Of a stretch of DNA of 64,000 nucleotides, positions 8,194 through 17,616 are shown one piece after another. Within the stretch, counting starts at the first letter, position 1. Each line of letters starts with the position of its first letter. The translations under genes and the position numbers were made by a program. This DNA is from a bacterium HR40 (GTDB lineage: Bacteria; Pseudomonadota; Alphaproteobacteria; Geminicoccales; Geminicoccaceae): contig BEIQ01000001.1 of assembly GCA_002898275.1 (NCBI GenBank), positions 124,001 through 188,000 of the forward strand, in the 5' to 3' direction. The notes under the pieces are model-generated. The model searched no databases and had not been told where the DNA came from. It worked only from the letters and a program-made list of their open reading frames with translations.

Positions 8194-9606
8194 CTAACCC
8201 CGAAGCCGTCGGACTAACCGACGAGCGGCGGCACCTGGCTGCAAACGGTGCCGCTTGGCATCGACCAAGCTCCAGTCAGGGCCGAGAGGGGCGAGCGTAT
8301 GGGCACCGTCCGGCAAGGAGGCTGGCGGCACCACCCGGACGATCGGTGTCTGACCAAAACCCGTGCCATCGAGCCGGTCGATCCGGCAGAGGGTGATCGC
8401 CGCTCCATAGCCGCTCGCGCAATCCTGGGCCGGCCGGAACAGACCGCCACGCGCCCAAAAGAGCGGACCTGCGGGACGCGCGGCGCGCAGGTCGCAGACC
8501 ACCGGATTGCCGGGATGCGGTCGCCACGGGCCGAACGGCTTGGGGGCGGAGAAGAGGTGGAGCTTGGTGACATCCTCGTCGCGTCGGTCCGTGGCGAAGA
8601 GCCAGAACATCCCGTCGGTGGCGAACAGCACCGGATCGACCGCGGGAAAGTCCGCGAGCAACAGTTCGGCGGGCTCGAAGCGGTCGGGAAAGCGTCGACA
8701 GCGCAGGAGCAGCGTGTGGCCCCCGGCCGAGTGTTCGGGCAGCATCCAGAGGTCGTTGCCGTAAAAAAAGACGAAGGGCCAGCTCAAATGTCCGACAACG
8801 CCGGTCTCGACCGGAAACTCGGCCACCGGGCGACCGGTGTCGTCGAGCTGGATGACCGCGAGGCCGGCGCTATCGGTACCTGGCGGGCAATCCTCGCAGA
8901 ATACGAACCGGCCCGCGGTCGTAGCGATCCCGAACGGATCGGCGCGGAATCCGCCACCCGGCCGCGGCGGCAGCCAGCAGGCATCGGCCAGGGTCGGGGA
9001 GGCGAGAAAGCTGGAAGGCGGTCGTTTGAGGATACCGATCTGCCACTCCTCCTGGGTGGCCTCGACCGAGAGATGGTGGAGGAGCTGGCGTGCGGCAGCG
9101 AGAAGGTCGGCAAGCCCCCTAGCGCCATCGGCAGGCGGCAAGGAGGGCAGTGTGCGAAGGGGCGGTACCGGCCTCCCCTCCTCGAGGACCCGCGCGGGCC
9201 AGGTCGCGACCGCCGGCCAGACGCGACGCAGCGTGTATCCAGGACCGAGGGGATGGGCCTTGAACGCACCCTCGCGCAGCACCGCGATGGGATCCTCGGG
9301 CCCGGGTCCCATTTCGACCAAGCGCACCACGAGAAAGCGGCGGCCGGCTCGGTGTGCCTCGCGCGGCGACTCGCCGGGTTCGCCGTAGACCCAGGTCCAG
9401 ACCGGCAAAGCCAGGGCGCGCGCCGCCTCGACGATCGAAGCGTCGGGGGCGAGCGCGATCGCGAGCTCGGGCCCCGGCCCGAGTTCCCGCGGGTGGTCGA
9501 GGATCGTGACCTCGGCGAGCGGACGGAGGGCGTCGGCGACCCGCTCGATTGCGGTTGCGTCCGCGCCGCTGCCGAGCAGAGCGATGCGCCGCGGGGTGTC
9601 GGTCAT
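8194..9606 (-). CDS. GINT1_N-like beta-propeller protein of a glycosylation pair
   Basis: A 470-residue protein. The C-terminal two thirds resemble the five-bladed-propeller-like domain found at the N-terminus of plant glucosamine inositolphosphorylceramide transferase and in bacterial polysaccharide proteins: repeated blade segments such as [20 protein letters not shown] and a [17 protein letters not shown] block, the family's clearest mark. The first ~160 residues are a separate, less clear domain. The stop is 33 bases before the CRP-like gene start, and its own start overlaps the glycosyltransferase stop (ATGA), so the two act together. It probably binds or modifies a glycan; no catalytic motif can be assigned. 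Confidence 0.65.
   Translation of the reverse strand: MTDTPRRIALLGSGADATAIERVADALRPLAEVTILDHPRELGPGPELAIALAPDASIVEAARALALPVWTWVYGEPGESPREAHRAGRRFLVVRLVEMGPGPEDPIAVLREGAFKAHPLGPGYTLRRVWPAVATWPARVLEEGRPVPPLRTLPSLPPADGARGLADLLAAARQLLHHLSVEATQEEWQIGILKRPPSSFLASPTLADACWLPPRPGGGFRADPFGIATTAGRFVFCEDCPPGTDSAGLAVIQLDDTGRPVAEFPVETGVVGHLSWPFVFFYGNDLWMLPEHSAGGHTLLLRCRRFPDRFEPAELLLADFPAVDPVLFATDGMFWLFATDRRDEDVTKLHLFSAPKPFGPWRPHPGNPVVCDLRAARPAGPLFWARGGLFRPAQDCASGYGAAITLCRIDRLDGTGFGQTPIVRVVPPASLPDGAHTLAPLGPDWSLVDAKRHRLQPGAAARRLVRRLRG
8253..8270. promoter_or_regulatory. Possible CRP/FNR-type site upstream of the regulator gene
   Basis: GCTTGG and CCAAGC arms separated by six bases give the TTG-N8-CAA spacing that FNR/DNR-type helices recognise. 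It lies inside the 3' end of the propeller gene, about 93 bases before the regulator ATG, a reasonable place for autoregulation. Because it is in coding sequence, chance is a real alternative. Confidence 0.3.
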
Positions 9607-10931
9607 CGGTCGCGAGCCGCCACCTCGAGGGTCTCGCCGAGGAGCTCGCCGCAGATGGCGAGCAGTCGCTCTGCCGAATGCCGCCAATCCAGGGCTTCCG
9701 CTCGGATCCGGCCGCGTTCGCCCATCTCCCGGGCGCGCTCGGGATCGGCCAACAGCGTACCGAGGGCATCGGCGAGGGCACGGTCGTCGCCCGCCGGCAC
9801 GAGCAAACCGGTTTCGCCATGGATGACGCACTCCGGGAGACCACCGCGCGCGCTCGCGACCACCGGGCGCCCCGCTGCCATGGCTTCGGCCGCCGGCAGG
9901 CCGAAGGGTTCCTCGATGACCGAAGGCACCGCGACGAGCCCGGCCCGGACCAGCAGCTCGGGGATGGCATCGTGACCGACCGGCGGCCGGATGGCGAGAC
10001 GCGATCGGGCGTCAGGTGGCAGCAACCGGGCGAGATCCGCCACGTAGGCGCGGCCGGGAACGAGGACCTGGTGGACGAGCCGGTCGACGGGATTGCGTCC
10101 CCAGAAGGCGAGGGCCTCGCGCATCGGCGGGTCGGAAGCGAGAAGGCGGACATAACTCCAGGGGAAGAAACCCGCGCGGCCGACGAAGAGCAGCCGTGCG
10201 GCGGGAAACCGAGCGCAGATACGGGCGAAGGCGCGCACCAGCACGTGATGACCCTTCTCGGGCGAGATGCGCCCGAGCTGGAGGACGGTCGCGGGCTCGG
10301 CGGGAGAGGTGGGGGTTTGCGAAAAGCGTCGCGGATCGATGCCGTTGGGGACGACCGCGATGCGCGAGACGAGCTCGGGGAAACTCCGCCGCAGGCGGGT
10401 GCCGAGGAACTCGGAGACGGCGAGGATGCGGTCGGCGAGGGCGAGAGCGGGACCGAGGCAGGATGGCGGCACCAGGGTTGCCAGGGGATCGTGGAGATGG
10501 AGCAGGAAGCGGGCCTGCGGCAGAGCCTCGCGCACCACCGGCAGGGCCTGGGGATAGGCATGGAGATGCACGAGGTCCGGGGCATACCGCAACAAGGCCG
10601 AGGCCACCTCCCGCCAGTAGCCGATGTGATAGTCTGCGGCGGCGAGGCGCGGCGGATGCGAAGGCCACCAGAGTTCGAGGAGCTGGAGCAGGTCCTCGCG
10701 CCGCCGGTCGGGCAGGGCTACCGGGACGATCGGAATGCCGGCCGGCGAGCGCTCGGGAAGCGGTCCGCTCGCGGGTGCGAGGAGGAGGACTTCGGCGCGT
10801 TCCGCCAGGCGTTCGGCGAGAGCGGTGGCGACAATGGCCACCGAGGTCGAAGGCACGCCACGCGCATCGAGCCGATCGCGCGGCTGCAGCACGACCGCGA
10901 GGCGAGGGCGACGGTGGCCGGAGCCGATCAT
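9603..10931 (-). CDS. GT4 family glycosyltransferase
   Basis: A 442-residue GT-B fold glycosyltransferase. The C-terminal donor-binding half is clear: [16 protein letters not shown] opens it, and [20 protein letters not shown] carries the EX7E motif, followed by GLLVPAGD. The N-terminal acceptor half has the DLVHLHAYP segment expected in GT4. No signal peptide or membrane segment is seen, so it works in the cytoplasm, perhaps at the membrane surface. It forms a two-gene unit with the propeller protein; the sugar and acceptor are unknown, though nearby export genes suggest an envelope glycan or glycolipid. Confidence 0.9.
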   Translation of the reverse strand: MIGSGHRRPRLAVVLQPRDRLDARGVPSTSVAIVATALAERLAERAEVLLLAPASGPLPERSPAGIPIVPVALPDRRREDLLQLLELWWPSHPPRLAAADYHIGYWREVASALLRYAPDLVHLHAYPQALPVVREALPQARFLLHLHDPLATLVPPSCLGPALALADRILAVSEFLGTRLRRSFPELVSRIAVVPNGIDPRRFSQTPTSPAEPATVLQLGRISPEKGHHVLVRAFARICARFPAARLLFVGRAGFFPWSYVRLLASDPPMREALAFWGRNPVDRLVHQVLVPGRAYVADLARLLPPDARSRLAIRPPVGHDAIPELLVRAGLVAVPSVIEEPFGLPAAEAMAAGRPVVASARGGLPECVIHGETGLLVPAGDDRALADALGTLLADPERAREMGERGRIRAEALDWRHSAERLLAICGELLGETLEVAARDR

Positions 10932-11042
10932 GCGCGCAGCCGTCGGTCGTCTCGAGCCCTTGGCCGCGGCGGGACGTTCGCGCTAGGCTGCGAACGCGCC
11001 GGGAGCCCGGAGGGTCGCCGACGTCGAGAGGGAGAGCGAGGC

Positions 11043-11834
11043 ATGCCGAAGTTCGCGGCCAATCTCAGCATGATGTTCCACGAAGTGGGCTTTCTCGAGC
11101 GCTTCGGACGCGCCGCCGCCTGCGGCTTCCGGGGCGTCGAGTTCCTCTTTCCCTACGCCTTCGACGCCGCCGCGATCCGCGTCAAGCTCGAAGACTCGGG
11201 CCTCGAGCAGGTGCTTTTCAACTTGCCGCCGGGCAATTGGGATGCCGGCGAGCGGGGGATCGCCGCGCTGCCAGGCCGCGAGGAGGAGTTCGCGCGCACT
11301 GTCGAGCAGGCACTGGAATACGCGGAAGAACTCGACTGCCGGCTTCTGCATGTGATGGCCGGTGTGGTGCCGTCCGATGCCGATCGCGCGTCCTGCGAGG
11401 AGGTCTATGTGCGCAATCTCGCCCTCGCCGCCGATCGGGCGGCGGCTTCCGGGCGCACCGTTCTGATCGAGCCCATCAACACTCGCGACATCCCAGGCTA
11501 TTTCCTCAACTATCAGCGCGACGCGCGACGGATCATCGAGCGAGTGGGCGCCGACAACCTCCGACTCCAGCTCGACCTCTACCACTGCCAGATCATGGAG
11601 GGCGATCTGTCGATGCACATCCGCGAATATCTGCCCTTCATCGGCCACATCCAGATCGCCGGCGTGCCGGGGCGGCACGAGCCCGACATCGGCGAGATCA
11701 ACTACGCGTGGCTGTTCGATCTGTTGGACGAGCTCGGCTATACCGGTTGGGTTGGCTGCGAGTATCGGCCGGCGCACGAGACAGAGGCAGGACTCGGCTG
11801 GTTCGCGCGCTGGCGGTCCGCCGACAATGGCTGA
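11043..11834 (+). CDS. Hydroxypyruvate isomerase / 2-oxo-tetronate isomerase family
   Basis: A 263-residue xylose-isomerase-like TIM barrel of the Hyi/OtnI family, interconverting hydroxypyruvate and tartronate semialdehyde or related 2-oxo acids. Metal-binding blocks are visible: [45 protein letters not shown] and GWVGCEYRP. The ATG at 11043 is chosen because the N-terminus [12 protein letters not shown] is exactly that of the family. No glyoxylate carboligase or tartronate semialdehyde reductase gene is adjacent, so Hyi versus OtnI stays open. It converges on the phage terminase gene with only 13 bases between stops. Confidence 0.87.
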   Translation: MPKFAANLSMMFHEVGFLERFGRAAACGFRGVEFLFPYAFDAAAIRVKLEDSGLEQVLFNLPPGNWDAGERGIAALPGREEEFARTVEQALEYAEELDCRLLHVMAGVVPSDADRASCEEVYVRNLALAADRAAASGRTVLIEPINTRDIPGYFLNYQRDARRIIERVGADNLRLQLDLYHCQIMEGDLSMHIREYLPFIGHIQIAGVPGRHEPDIGEINYAWLFDLLDELGYTGWVGCEYRPAHETEAGLGWFARWRSADNG

Positions 11835-11847
11835 GGAGTCCGCCCGG

Positions 11848-13407
11848 TCATGGCCGGAAGTCCGAACGGGCGCGGAAGCTCGTGCTCGTGGCGGGCCAGT
11901 CGGGACGGTAGCGGCTGCGGGGTACCGTGCCCAGGCGCACCGGCTGGAGGGCGATGCAGCCGGCGACCGCGTCGAGACCGTCGTCGCGACAGCCGCCTCC
12001 CGGGCGCCAATCGCGCATTTCGACGAGGAACGGCCCGGAGAGTACCCGACGGTGGACGTGCAGGCGACGGGCCGCGAGCAGCGGGTCGAACGCCTCGAGG
12101 ATGCGGCGATCCTTGGGTCGAGTGTTCGCCTGCTCGACGACCGCCACGCCAAGACCGCGGGCAGCGAGCTCGCGTCGCAGCAGTGCCGGGAGAAAACGGC
12201 CGATACCGTTGGTCTCGACGGTAATGGAGGGCAGGAAATGGGCGGCGGCGAAGGCCGCTACCTCGCGGCACATGACCGTGGCCTCATCTTCCTCCGGAGT
12301 GCGGGTGCGGGAATCGAGATAGCGCACGTCGTGCAGCCAAAGGTGCCCGTCGCCGTCGGCGAACACACAGGCGACGACGCTGGAATCGCCCTGCTCGGGG
12401 CGACCGAAGGCAGGATCCCAATAGCAGCTCGCCGCTACCATCGGTCGACCGCCGAGCAGCAGCTGACTGCGACCATTCGCCTCCCGCAGTTCGATCTCTG
12501 CCTCGTACGGCAAAAGCAGACTCGGATCGAGGCGCGTGGCGGTCGGTGGCAACGGTTCCAACATCATCTGGCTGCGGAAGGCGAGGGGCCCGACCTCGGC
12601 GGCGATGCGGTCCACCTCTTCGCGTGGAAAGCGTTCCGGCCATCGGCTCTCGCCGGTTTCGTCGAGGATCGGTAGGACGAGCCGCTCGTAGCCGTCGAGG
12701 AAGGGACGCTCCTCGCCGTACTCGCGTCTCGCTTCGGCGGCGTAGATGCTGTGATAGTGGTGCGGAGTGCCGACGTAGAGCAGCGTGCCGCCAGGGCAGA
12801 GGACGAAGGAGAGCTCGCGCAGGCGGGCCCTGAGTTCGCGCCGCGCGGTCTCGCTCTCGCAGGTGTTGGGGACCTCGACGTCATCGCAGACGATGAAGTC
12901 GGCGCGGGCACCGGTGATGTTGGCGCCGAGACCGCGGGCGAGCAGGGAAGGATCGCGCCAGCTGGCGGTGCGCTCGACGGTGAAACGGTCGGCCGCCCAT
13001 TCCACCGGCCGTTTGGGCCGGATCGCCTCGGCGGCTGGATGGGTCTCGATGATGCGTCGGACGTTGCGGGTCATGCGCTCGGCGAGCTCTTGCTCGGCCG
13101 ACACCACGAGGATGCGCAGGTCCGGTCGCCGGGTCAGCAGGAAGGCACAATAGAGGCCGACGAGCGTCGACTTGCCGGCATTGCGGAACACCATGAGCAG
13201 CAATCGCCGGCGCCGCGTCCGCCGGCAGTCGTCGAGCCACATGGCGATCTGGCGGTGCAGGGTCGGTGTGGCGAGACCCTGGACCAGATTCCACTGCTCG
13301 AGAAAGGCGCGGAAGCTCTTTGGCCTGAGGTCGCGTGGCCTTCTCCCGGTCACCGCGGCTGGACGCGGCAAAAGCGGCCGCAGTGTGTCGTCCCTCTCCG
13401 GGTCCAC
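11848..13407 (-). CDS. terL: Phage terminase large subunit
   Basis: A 519-residue DNA-packaging motor. The ATPase half has a Walker A of the terminase kind, FRNAGKST at residues 74-81, with the arginine before it, and Walker B FIVCDDVE at about 171-178. The nuclease half shows an acidic YWDPAFG block, TVETNGIG and a final DDGLDAVAG, matching the RNase-H-like metal site. The length is normal and no frameshift is seen, so both the motor and the nuclease look functional. It is the last gene of the cluster, as gene 19 is in T7, and starts 11 bases after the internal protein gene. No small terminase is recognisable. Confidence 0.93.
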   Translation of the reverse strand: MDPERDDTLRPLLPRPAAVTGRRPRDLRPKSFRAFLEQWNLVQGLATPTLHRQIAMWLDDCRRTRRRRLLLMVFRNAGKSTLVGLYCAFLLTRRPDLRILVVSAEQELAERMTRNVRRIIETHPAAEAIRPKRPVEWAADRFTVERTASWRDPSLLARGLGANITGARADFIVCDDVEVPNTCESETARRELRARLRELSFVLCPGGTLLYVGTPHHYHSIYAAEARREYGEERPFLDGYERLVLPILDETGESRWPERFPREEVDRIAAEVGPLAFRSQMMLEPLPPTATRLDPSLLLPYEAEIELREANGRSQLLLGGRPMVAASCYWDPAFGRPEQGDSSVVACVFADGDGHLWLHDVRYLDSRTRTPEEDEATVMCREVAAFAAAHFLPSITVETNGIGRFLPALLRRELAARGLGVAVVEQANTRPKDRRILEAFDPLLAARRLHVHRRVLSGPFLVEMRDWRPGGGCRDDGLDAVAGCIALQPVRLGTVPRSRYRPDWPATSTSFRARSDFRP

Positions 13408-13418
13408 GGCGCGCGCTC

Positions 13419-13853
13419 CTATTCGAGGAGGTCGCGCCGCCAGCCGGTCAGTCCCCGCAGCCCGCTGCGGCCGAGGCCGGCGAGACGATCGGCGGTTTCG
13501 AGGAGATTGCGCTCGCGGGCACGGGCCATGCGGGTACGGAGCGCCTCGAGCCCGGCGGCGAAGGCGGCGCTGTCGAGCCGCTGCTGTTCGTCCGCCTCCC
13601 GTTCCAGGCCGCGCAGGATGGCATCGAAGGAGGCTCCGCTGGCCACCCCCGCGGCGCCCGCGCGCGCCCGGGCACGCGCCAGTCGTTCGCGCAACAGTTC
13701 CTCGCTGCGTCGCTGCTGCTCGGCGAAGCGCGCCACGAGTTCCCGCCGCCGTGCCCGCTCCTCGCCCGCGAGGCGAGAGGCGGAGCGTCGCCGCGCGGTC
13801 TCCTGCAGGGCCAGATTGAGCCCGAGGGTCGCGAGATTTCCCAGTCCACCCAT
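13419..13853 (-). CDS. Internal-virion-like phage protein, Ala/Arg-rich helical
   Basis: A 144-residue protein that is almost wholly alpha-helical, very rich in Ala, Arg, Leu and Glu, starting MGGLGNLATLGLNLALQE and followed by a long coiled-coil-like run. Size, composition and position (after tail tubular B) resemble T7-like internal virion protein gp14, which is ejected into the host envelope. The ATG overlaps the upstream stop by one base. T7 also has much larger internal proteins (gp15, gp16); none is here, so if particles form, their ejection apparatus would be reduced. Assignment rests mainly on position and composition. Confidence 0.6.
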   Translation of the reverse strand: MGGLGNLATLGLNLALQETARRRSASRLAGEERARRRELVARFAEQQRRSEELLRERLARARARAGAAGVASGASFDAILRGLEREADEQQRLDSAAFAAGLEALRTRMARARERNLLETADRLAGLGRSGLRGLTGWRRDLLE

Positions 13854-15772
13854 CAGCTGTTCACCCTCGTTTCGGTGGTTGCGGCAAGAAGCGTGAAGGG
13901 AACCGGCAATTCCTGTTGGATCCGCCAGGCGGGAGCCTCGGCGCCGCGGCGCCAGCCGAGCGCCCGCAACTCCAGGTCGCCCGTAAAGGGCAGCGCCGGA
14001 AGCGGTACCGATCGCAGGCCGAGTCCGACGTCGGCGAAGAGCGCCTCGGTGGCGTGCAGGCGAAAGGATACGCGCACCGGGCGGTAGAGCGCATCGGGTG
14101 CGAGGCTCCCGCCGGCGGGCGAGGTCTCCGGCTCGACGAGGTGCGTATAGGGCAGGCCCACGAGCAGTTCCGACGCCGGCTCGGGAAGCACGATGCTGGG
14201 TGCCGCGAGCTCGAAGAAACCGAGGAAACGGCCATCGGCAAAGACACCGACCCGACTGCCCACATAGGCGTCGAGACCGCTCCACAGGGTCGCGGGTTCG
14301 GTCGCAACCAGGCGTCGGCAGCCGTCGAGTCGCAGGCTGTCATCCCAGAACTCGATCTGGGTGCGGTTGCCGCGAGCGACCAGCAGCCAGGTGCCGCCCA
14401 CCCCGTGCTCGACGGCGAGTACGCGTCCCGCTGTCTCCTGGCGTGCCCAGGCGACGATGTTGGCGTTGCGGTCGAGGGTGCAGCTGGCGAGACGGCCGTC
14501 GCCGCGCAAGAGAAGGAGCTGCCGGCGGGATCCGTCGAAGACGAGGTCGACAGGGTCGTCCACGAGGTGGCGGGCAAGCAACGCGATATCGGCTGCCTGC
14601 CAGGCCTGCTCGCTGTCGATATAGACGAACTCCCGGACCTCGCGTCCCGAGGCGGCGACGAACAACATCGCTCCGTCCACCTCGGCGATCCTGGGCGAGC
14701 GCGCGGTAGGCGAGCCATTGCGTGTCTGGAGTTCGACGGCGACGCTCGTTGGCGTGACGGGTTCGCCGCGCACCACCCATTCGCCCCGATCGGTGAAGAC
14801 CGCGAGCCGGCGGCCAGGCCAGAGTCGGCGGATGGTATGAGCGACCTCGGCGGTAAGCCGAAAGGCGATGGCCTCGTCGTCCAAACCGCTGCCGACATCG
14901 AAGTCGAAGAAGCGGCCGCTCCTCGACATCCAGAGATGATCGGGAGCGTCGCGCGAACCGCCGATCACCAGTCGGTTCTGGAACGTGGCTACCGCGCGCG
15001 GCCAGCCCCGCGCCGGGGAGAAGGCGAGCTCGGCGAAATCGCGTGTCGGACCGCCGTTGGGCTGGGCCTCGCGCAGGACCGCCTGCACTCGTGTGGCGCT
15101 GTTCACGCCCACCACCAGCGCGTGACCGTCCCGGATGCGCAGCCACTGCCCGAGATGGGCGGCCGCGAACAGCGGCTCGCTGACCAGGAGCTCGACCGCG
15201 CTGCCGGCGGGCACCGTCCCCGTCGGCGGCGAGCCAGCGAGCAGAATCTGGAGCTCGGCCGCAGGCTGAAACTTGAGCCACGGCCCGCGCGGCGGACTGG
15301 TGGCGTCGGCCGGATCGACCGGCTCGAGCCGCCAGGGTGCGAACTGCCAGCTGCCGAAGGCGTCGCGCCAGAGGAGGCGGGGCTCGACATCGGGATGGCA
15401 GAAAAGCAACCGATCGCCCACGACCGTCCAGGAGAGATCCCGGAGTACCGACTCGCTCCACATGGGGTCGATGGCGAAACTGGCGGTAGGCGTGGGCCCC
15501 ACCGGGTCGAGGAAGAGATCGAGGCGCGAGGGGCCGATCGCGAGGAGGACGCGCGCGGCTGCCCCATCGAAAGCGACGAGGCGACGCGCCCCCGGTACCT
15601 CGGCCACGGCGCGCAGGCCCGGACGACGGACGACCCCGCCCGTCGGCAGCGGCAGCACGTTGACGAGCTGGCGCGCCCCTTCTGCCCGCGCTCGCAGGTC
15701 GATGCGACCGGAAAGCAGCGGATCGAGTTCGCCGGCCGCAAAGCTCGTCTGGATACGGAGGACTCGGGTCAT
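13853..15772 (-). CDS. Tail tubular protein B-like phage tail protein
   Basis: A 639-residue protein. Its start, IQTSFAAGELDPLLSGRIDL followed by NVLPLPTGGVVRRPGL, is the signature of podoviral tail proteins of the tubular B / nozzle type. The rest is beta-rich with repeated short blades (for example AVATFQNRLVIGGSRDAPDHLWMSRSG, kept intact), consistent with a propeller-like nozzle body. The start overlaps the tail tubular A stop (ATGA), and its own stop overlaps the next gene start. In T7 this protein forms the tail tip below the gatekeeper ring. No tail fibre or spike gene follows it in the cluster. Confidence 0.82.
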   Translation of the reverse strand: MTRVLRIQTSFAAGELDPLLSGRIDLRARAEGARQLVNVLPLPTGGVVRRPGLRAVAEVPGARRLVAFDGAAARVLLAIGPSRLDLFLDPVGPTPTASFAIDPMWSESVLRDLSWTVVGDRLLFCHPDVEPRLLWRDAFGSWQFAPWRLEPVDPADATSPPRGPWLKFQPAAELQILLAGSPPTGTVPAGSAVELLVSEPLFAAAHLGQWLRIRDGHALVVGVNSATRVQAVLREAQPNGGPTRDFAELAFSPARGWPRAVATFQNRLVIGGSRDAPDHLWMSRSGRFFDFDVGSGLDDEAIAFRLTAEVAHTIRRLWPGRRLAVFTDRGEWVVRGEPVTPTSVAVELQTRNGSPTARSPRIAEVDGAMLFVAASGREVREFVYIDSEQAWQAADIALLARHLVDDPVDLVFDGSRRQLLLLRGDGRLASCTLDRNANIVAWARQETAGRVLAVEHGVGGTWLLVARGNRTQIEFWDDSLRLDGCRRLVATEPATLWSGLDAYVGSRVGVFADGRFLGFFELAAPSIVLPEPASELLVGLPYTHLVEPETSPAGGSLAPDALYRPVRVSFRLHATEALFADVGLGLRSVPLPALPFTGDLELRALGWRRGAEAPAWRIQQELPVPFTLLAATTETRVNS

Positions 15773-16338
15773 CGGCCGCGCACCTCGATGAGGGTGAAGT
15801 CCTCGACCCGCATCGGCGTCGCCTGTTGGCTGTCGAGCAAGCGAGCGAGGCGGATCTCTTCGACGGCGAGCCGCTGCAGGCTCTCCGCGCGGGCGGTGTT
15901 CTCCGTGAGCGGCAGGGCGAATTCGGCGGCGAGCTTGGCGACCAGCGCGGCGACGAAGGGAGCGGAGAACTGGTTCTCCGGGACGCGTCGCTGGTAGGTG
16001 AGGGTCACCTCCGGCGCATCGGTCAGAAGGCGGTTGCCGCGGATGCGAAAGACGAGGCCGCGCCCCCGGTTCCCCGCTCCCGCCGAGATGCTGCGCAGCA
16101 TGTCGGGCGGCAGGAAAAAGGCGCAGGCGAAGTCGCCGGGTTCGGCGGCGGTATCGCGGACGAGGCGCGCCTGGGCGACCGTGAACGACCAGGGATAGGA
16201 GGCGAGCAGGGCGTCGCGCACGGTCGGGTAGAGCTCCCGTGCGACCTGGGCCTCCACCGTCGGCTCGTCGAGGGACGCGATCGGACGCGCGCCGAGCTTG
16301 ACGAGCGCCTTCGCGCAGATGTCGACATCGGTGTACAT
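15769..16338 (-). CDS. Tail tubular protein A-like phage adaptor
   Basis: A 189-residue protein whose start, DICAKALVKLGARPIASLDE, and following YPTVRDALLASYPWSF are the usual pattern of tail tubular A / gp11-type ring proteins that join portal and tail in podoviruses. The length is close to T7 gp11. It is coupled to the tail tubular B gene by a four-base overlap, and a strong hairpin lies between it and the upstream decoration-like gene. Confidence 0.85.
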   Translation of the reverse strand: MYTDVDICAKALVKLGARPIASLDEPTVEAQVARELYPTVRDALLASYPWSFTVAQARLVRDTAAEPGDFACAFFLPPDMLRSISAGAGNRGRGLVFRIRGNRLLTDAPEVTLTYQRRVPENQFSAPFVAALVAKLAAEFALPLTENTARAESLQRLAVEEIRLARLLDSQQATPMRVEDFTLIEVRGR

Positions 16339-16363
16339 GCCGGTTCTTCCGTGGCGCGGCGCC

Positions 16364-16398
16364 GGCCGGCGACCGGAAGCTGGGCCCGGTCGCCGGCC
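16364..16398 (-). terminator. Strong hairpin after the capsid/decoration genes
   Basis: A perfect 13-base-pair stem (arms at 16364-16376 and 16386-16398, GC-rich) with a nine-base loop. On the transcribed strand it follows the decoration-like gene stop by 16 bases and precedes tail tubular A by 25 bases. It has no U-run, so it may be a partial terminator, an RNase-processed end or an mRNA stabiliser. T7 has its terminator at the equivalent place, just after the capsid gene. Confidence 0.6.
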
Positions 16399-16414
16399 AG
16401 GGCCGGAATGCGGC

Positions 16415-16684
16415 CTAGTCGGTGTTCACCGAACCGAAGACGGTGATATTGCTGACGTCCACGACCCCACCGCTGTTGGCGACGACGACCATCACCCCGC
16501 TTTGCGGTGCGGTGCCGAGGCCAGCGTTGACGAGGATGAAATCCCCTTCGCGCAGCATGCGCGAGGCGTCGTTGAAGTAGCCGCTGTTGTCGACCTCGGC
16601 TGCCGTGTCCTCGGTGCGATAGTGCCAGAGGGTGAAGCCGTTGGCGTAGCAGAGAGCGCTCAGATTGCGGGCATCGTAGGCCAT
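16415..16684 (-). CDS. Small capsid-associated (decoration-like) phage protein
   Basis: An 89-residue protein starting MAYDARNLSALCYANGFTLW, with a predicted small beta-rich fold. It starts two bases after the capsid gene stop, so it is co-translated in similar amounts. Small beta proteins directly after the major capsid gene are commonly decoration or capsid-fibre proteins. The sequence resembles hypothetical proteins that follow capsid genes in alphaproteobacterial prophages, so the call rests mainly on position. Confidence 0.6.
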   Translation of the reverse strand: MAYDARNLSALCYANGFTLWHYRTEDTAAEVDNSGYFNDASRMLREGDFILVNAGLGTAPQSGVMVVVANSGGVVDVSNITVFGSVNTD

Positions 16685-16686
16685 GG

Positions 16687-17505
16687 TCACGCCTCCAGGC
16701 AGAGCATCTTGACGACACCGGTCGGGTCGATGAGCACGGCGCCCTGCGACATCATGTTGGACACGAAGTGGGCGGCGCGGTCGCCGTGCCAGGTGATGTC
16801 GGTGACCACCTCTTGACCGATGGCGTGGCCGACGGCGCTCCGGTGGTACCAGAAGCAAGTGCGCACGCCGCTCGCGAGCGGGAGGCCGGAGTGCGGAATC
16901 CACAGCGTGCCGAGCCAGTACTTGGCCTGGCTGCCGCGCCAGGGCAGCGCATCGTCGCCCACGAACTCGGCGTTGGCGAACTCCGGCAAGCTCAAGAGTT
17001 CCGACCACTGTTTCCAACCGATGACGGCAAACCGCTGGCCGTCGTCGGGAACATCGTTCTCGCCGAGAATCTCGAAGGCCTCGAGCACCTTCTCCTTGGT
17101 GAGACCGGTGGTCGGAGACCCGGCCGTGAGGGTGGCCGAGGAGAGGGCCTCGATGATGAGCTCGTCGGTCTTGCGGCCGAGAGCATAGGCACCGGCATGA
17201 GCGAGCACCTGGCGCTCGTCGATGTTGGTCTTGAGTTCGTCGAGCCGGTCCACCCACTCGCCGGCGTAATAGTCGACGAGATGGGCCTCGACCGCCGAGA
17301 ACTCGACGTTCATCACCGGCACCATGCCGTGGCGGGCCTTGGTGGTGGCCGTGCCCTTGCCGACCCGTTGGAAGACCGTGGAGCTGCCGCGCACGCCGTT
17401 CTTCACGCGCACGGTGTGCCGCAGCTTCGAACCCTGGCGCTGATAGGCCTCGTGCACTTCGCGCTCGAACTGCTTCACGAAGGCCTGATCGATCGTGATG
17501 GACAT
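16687..17505 (-). CDS. Phage major capsid protein
   Basis: A 272-residue protein beginning MSITIDQAFVKQFEREVHEA. It shows patterns of a podoviral capsid family: early basic RHTVRVKNGVRGSSTVFQRV, a middle helix with DERQVLAHAGAYALGRKTDE, and the DGQRFAVIGWKQWSELL segment. It has no N-terminal pro-sequence and no maturation protease gene nearby, which agrees with a separate scaffold gene upstream. The 111-base gap before it contains a strong hairpin, and another lies after the decoration-like gene, so this cistron pair may form its own mRNA segment. Confidence 0.85.
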   Translation of the reverse strand: MSITIDQAFVKQFEREVHEAYQRQGSKLRHTVRVKNGVRGSSTVFQRVGKGTATTKARHGMVPVMNVEFSAVEAHLVDYYAGEWVDRLDELKTNIDERQVLAHAGAYALGRKTDELIIEALSSATLTAGSPTTGLTKEKVLEAFEILGENDVPDDGQRFAVIGWKQWSELLSLPEFANAEFVGDDALPWRGSQAKYWLGTLWIPHSGLPLASGVRTCFWYHRSAVGHAIGQEVVTDITWHGDRAAHFVSNMMSQGAVLIDPTGVVKMLCLEA

Positions 17506-17576
17506 GACGGGAGATCACTCCGTTTCTCTGAGGTGGCGACCAAGGGAACCGGGTTGTCCCGTGGGGGCCCGGAGGT

Positions 17577-17610
17577 GGAGCACGGACCGCAGCGCGGTTG
17601 CCCGTGCCCC
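17577..17610 (-). promoter_or_regulatory. Extended hairpin upstream of the capsid cistron
   Basis: Outer arms GGAGCACGG (17577-17585) and CCGTGCCCC (17602-17610) form nine pairs with one wobble. Inner arms ACCGC and GCGGT close on a three-base loop, with a three-base bulge on one side. It lies between the scaffold stop and the capsid start. It resembles an RNase III-type processing or stabilising element more than a terminator, since no U-run follows. Confidence 0.5.
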
Positions 17611-17616
17611 GGCGCC

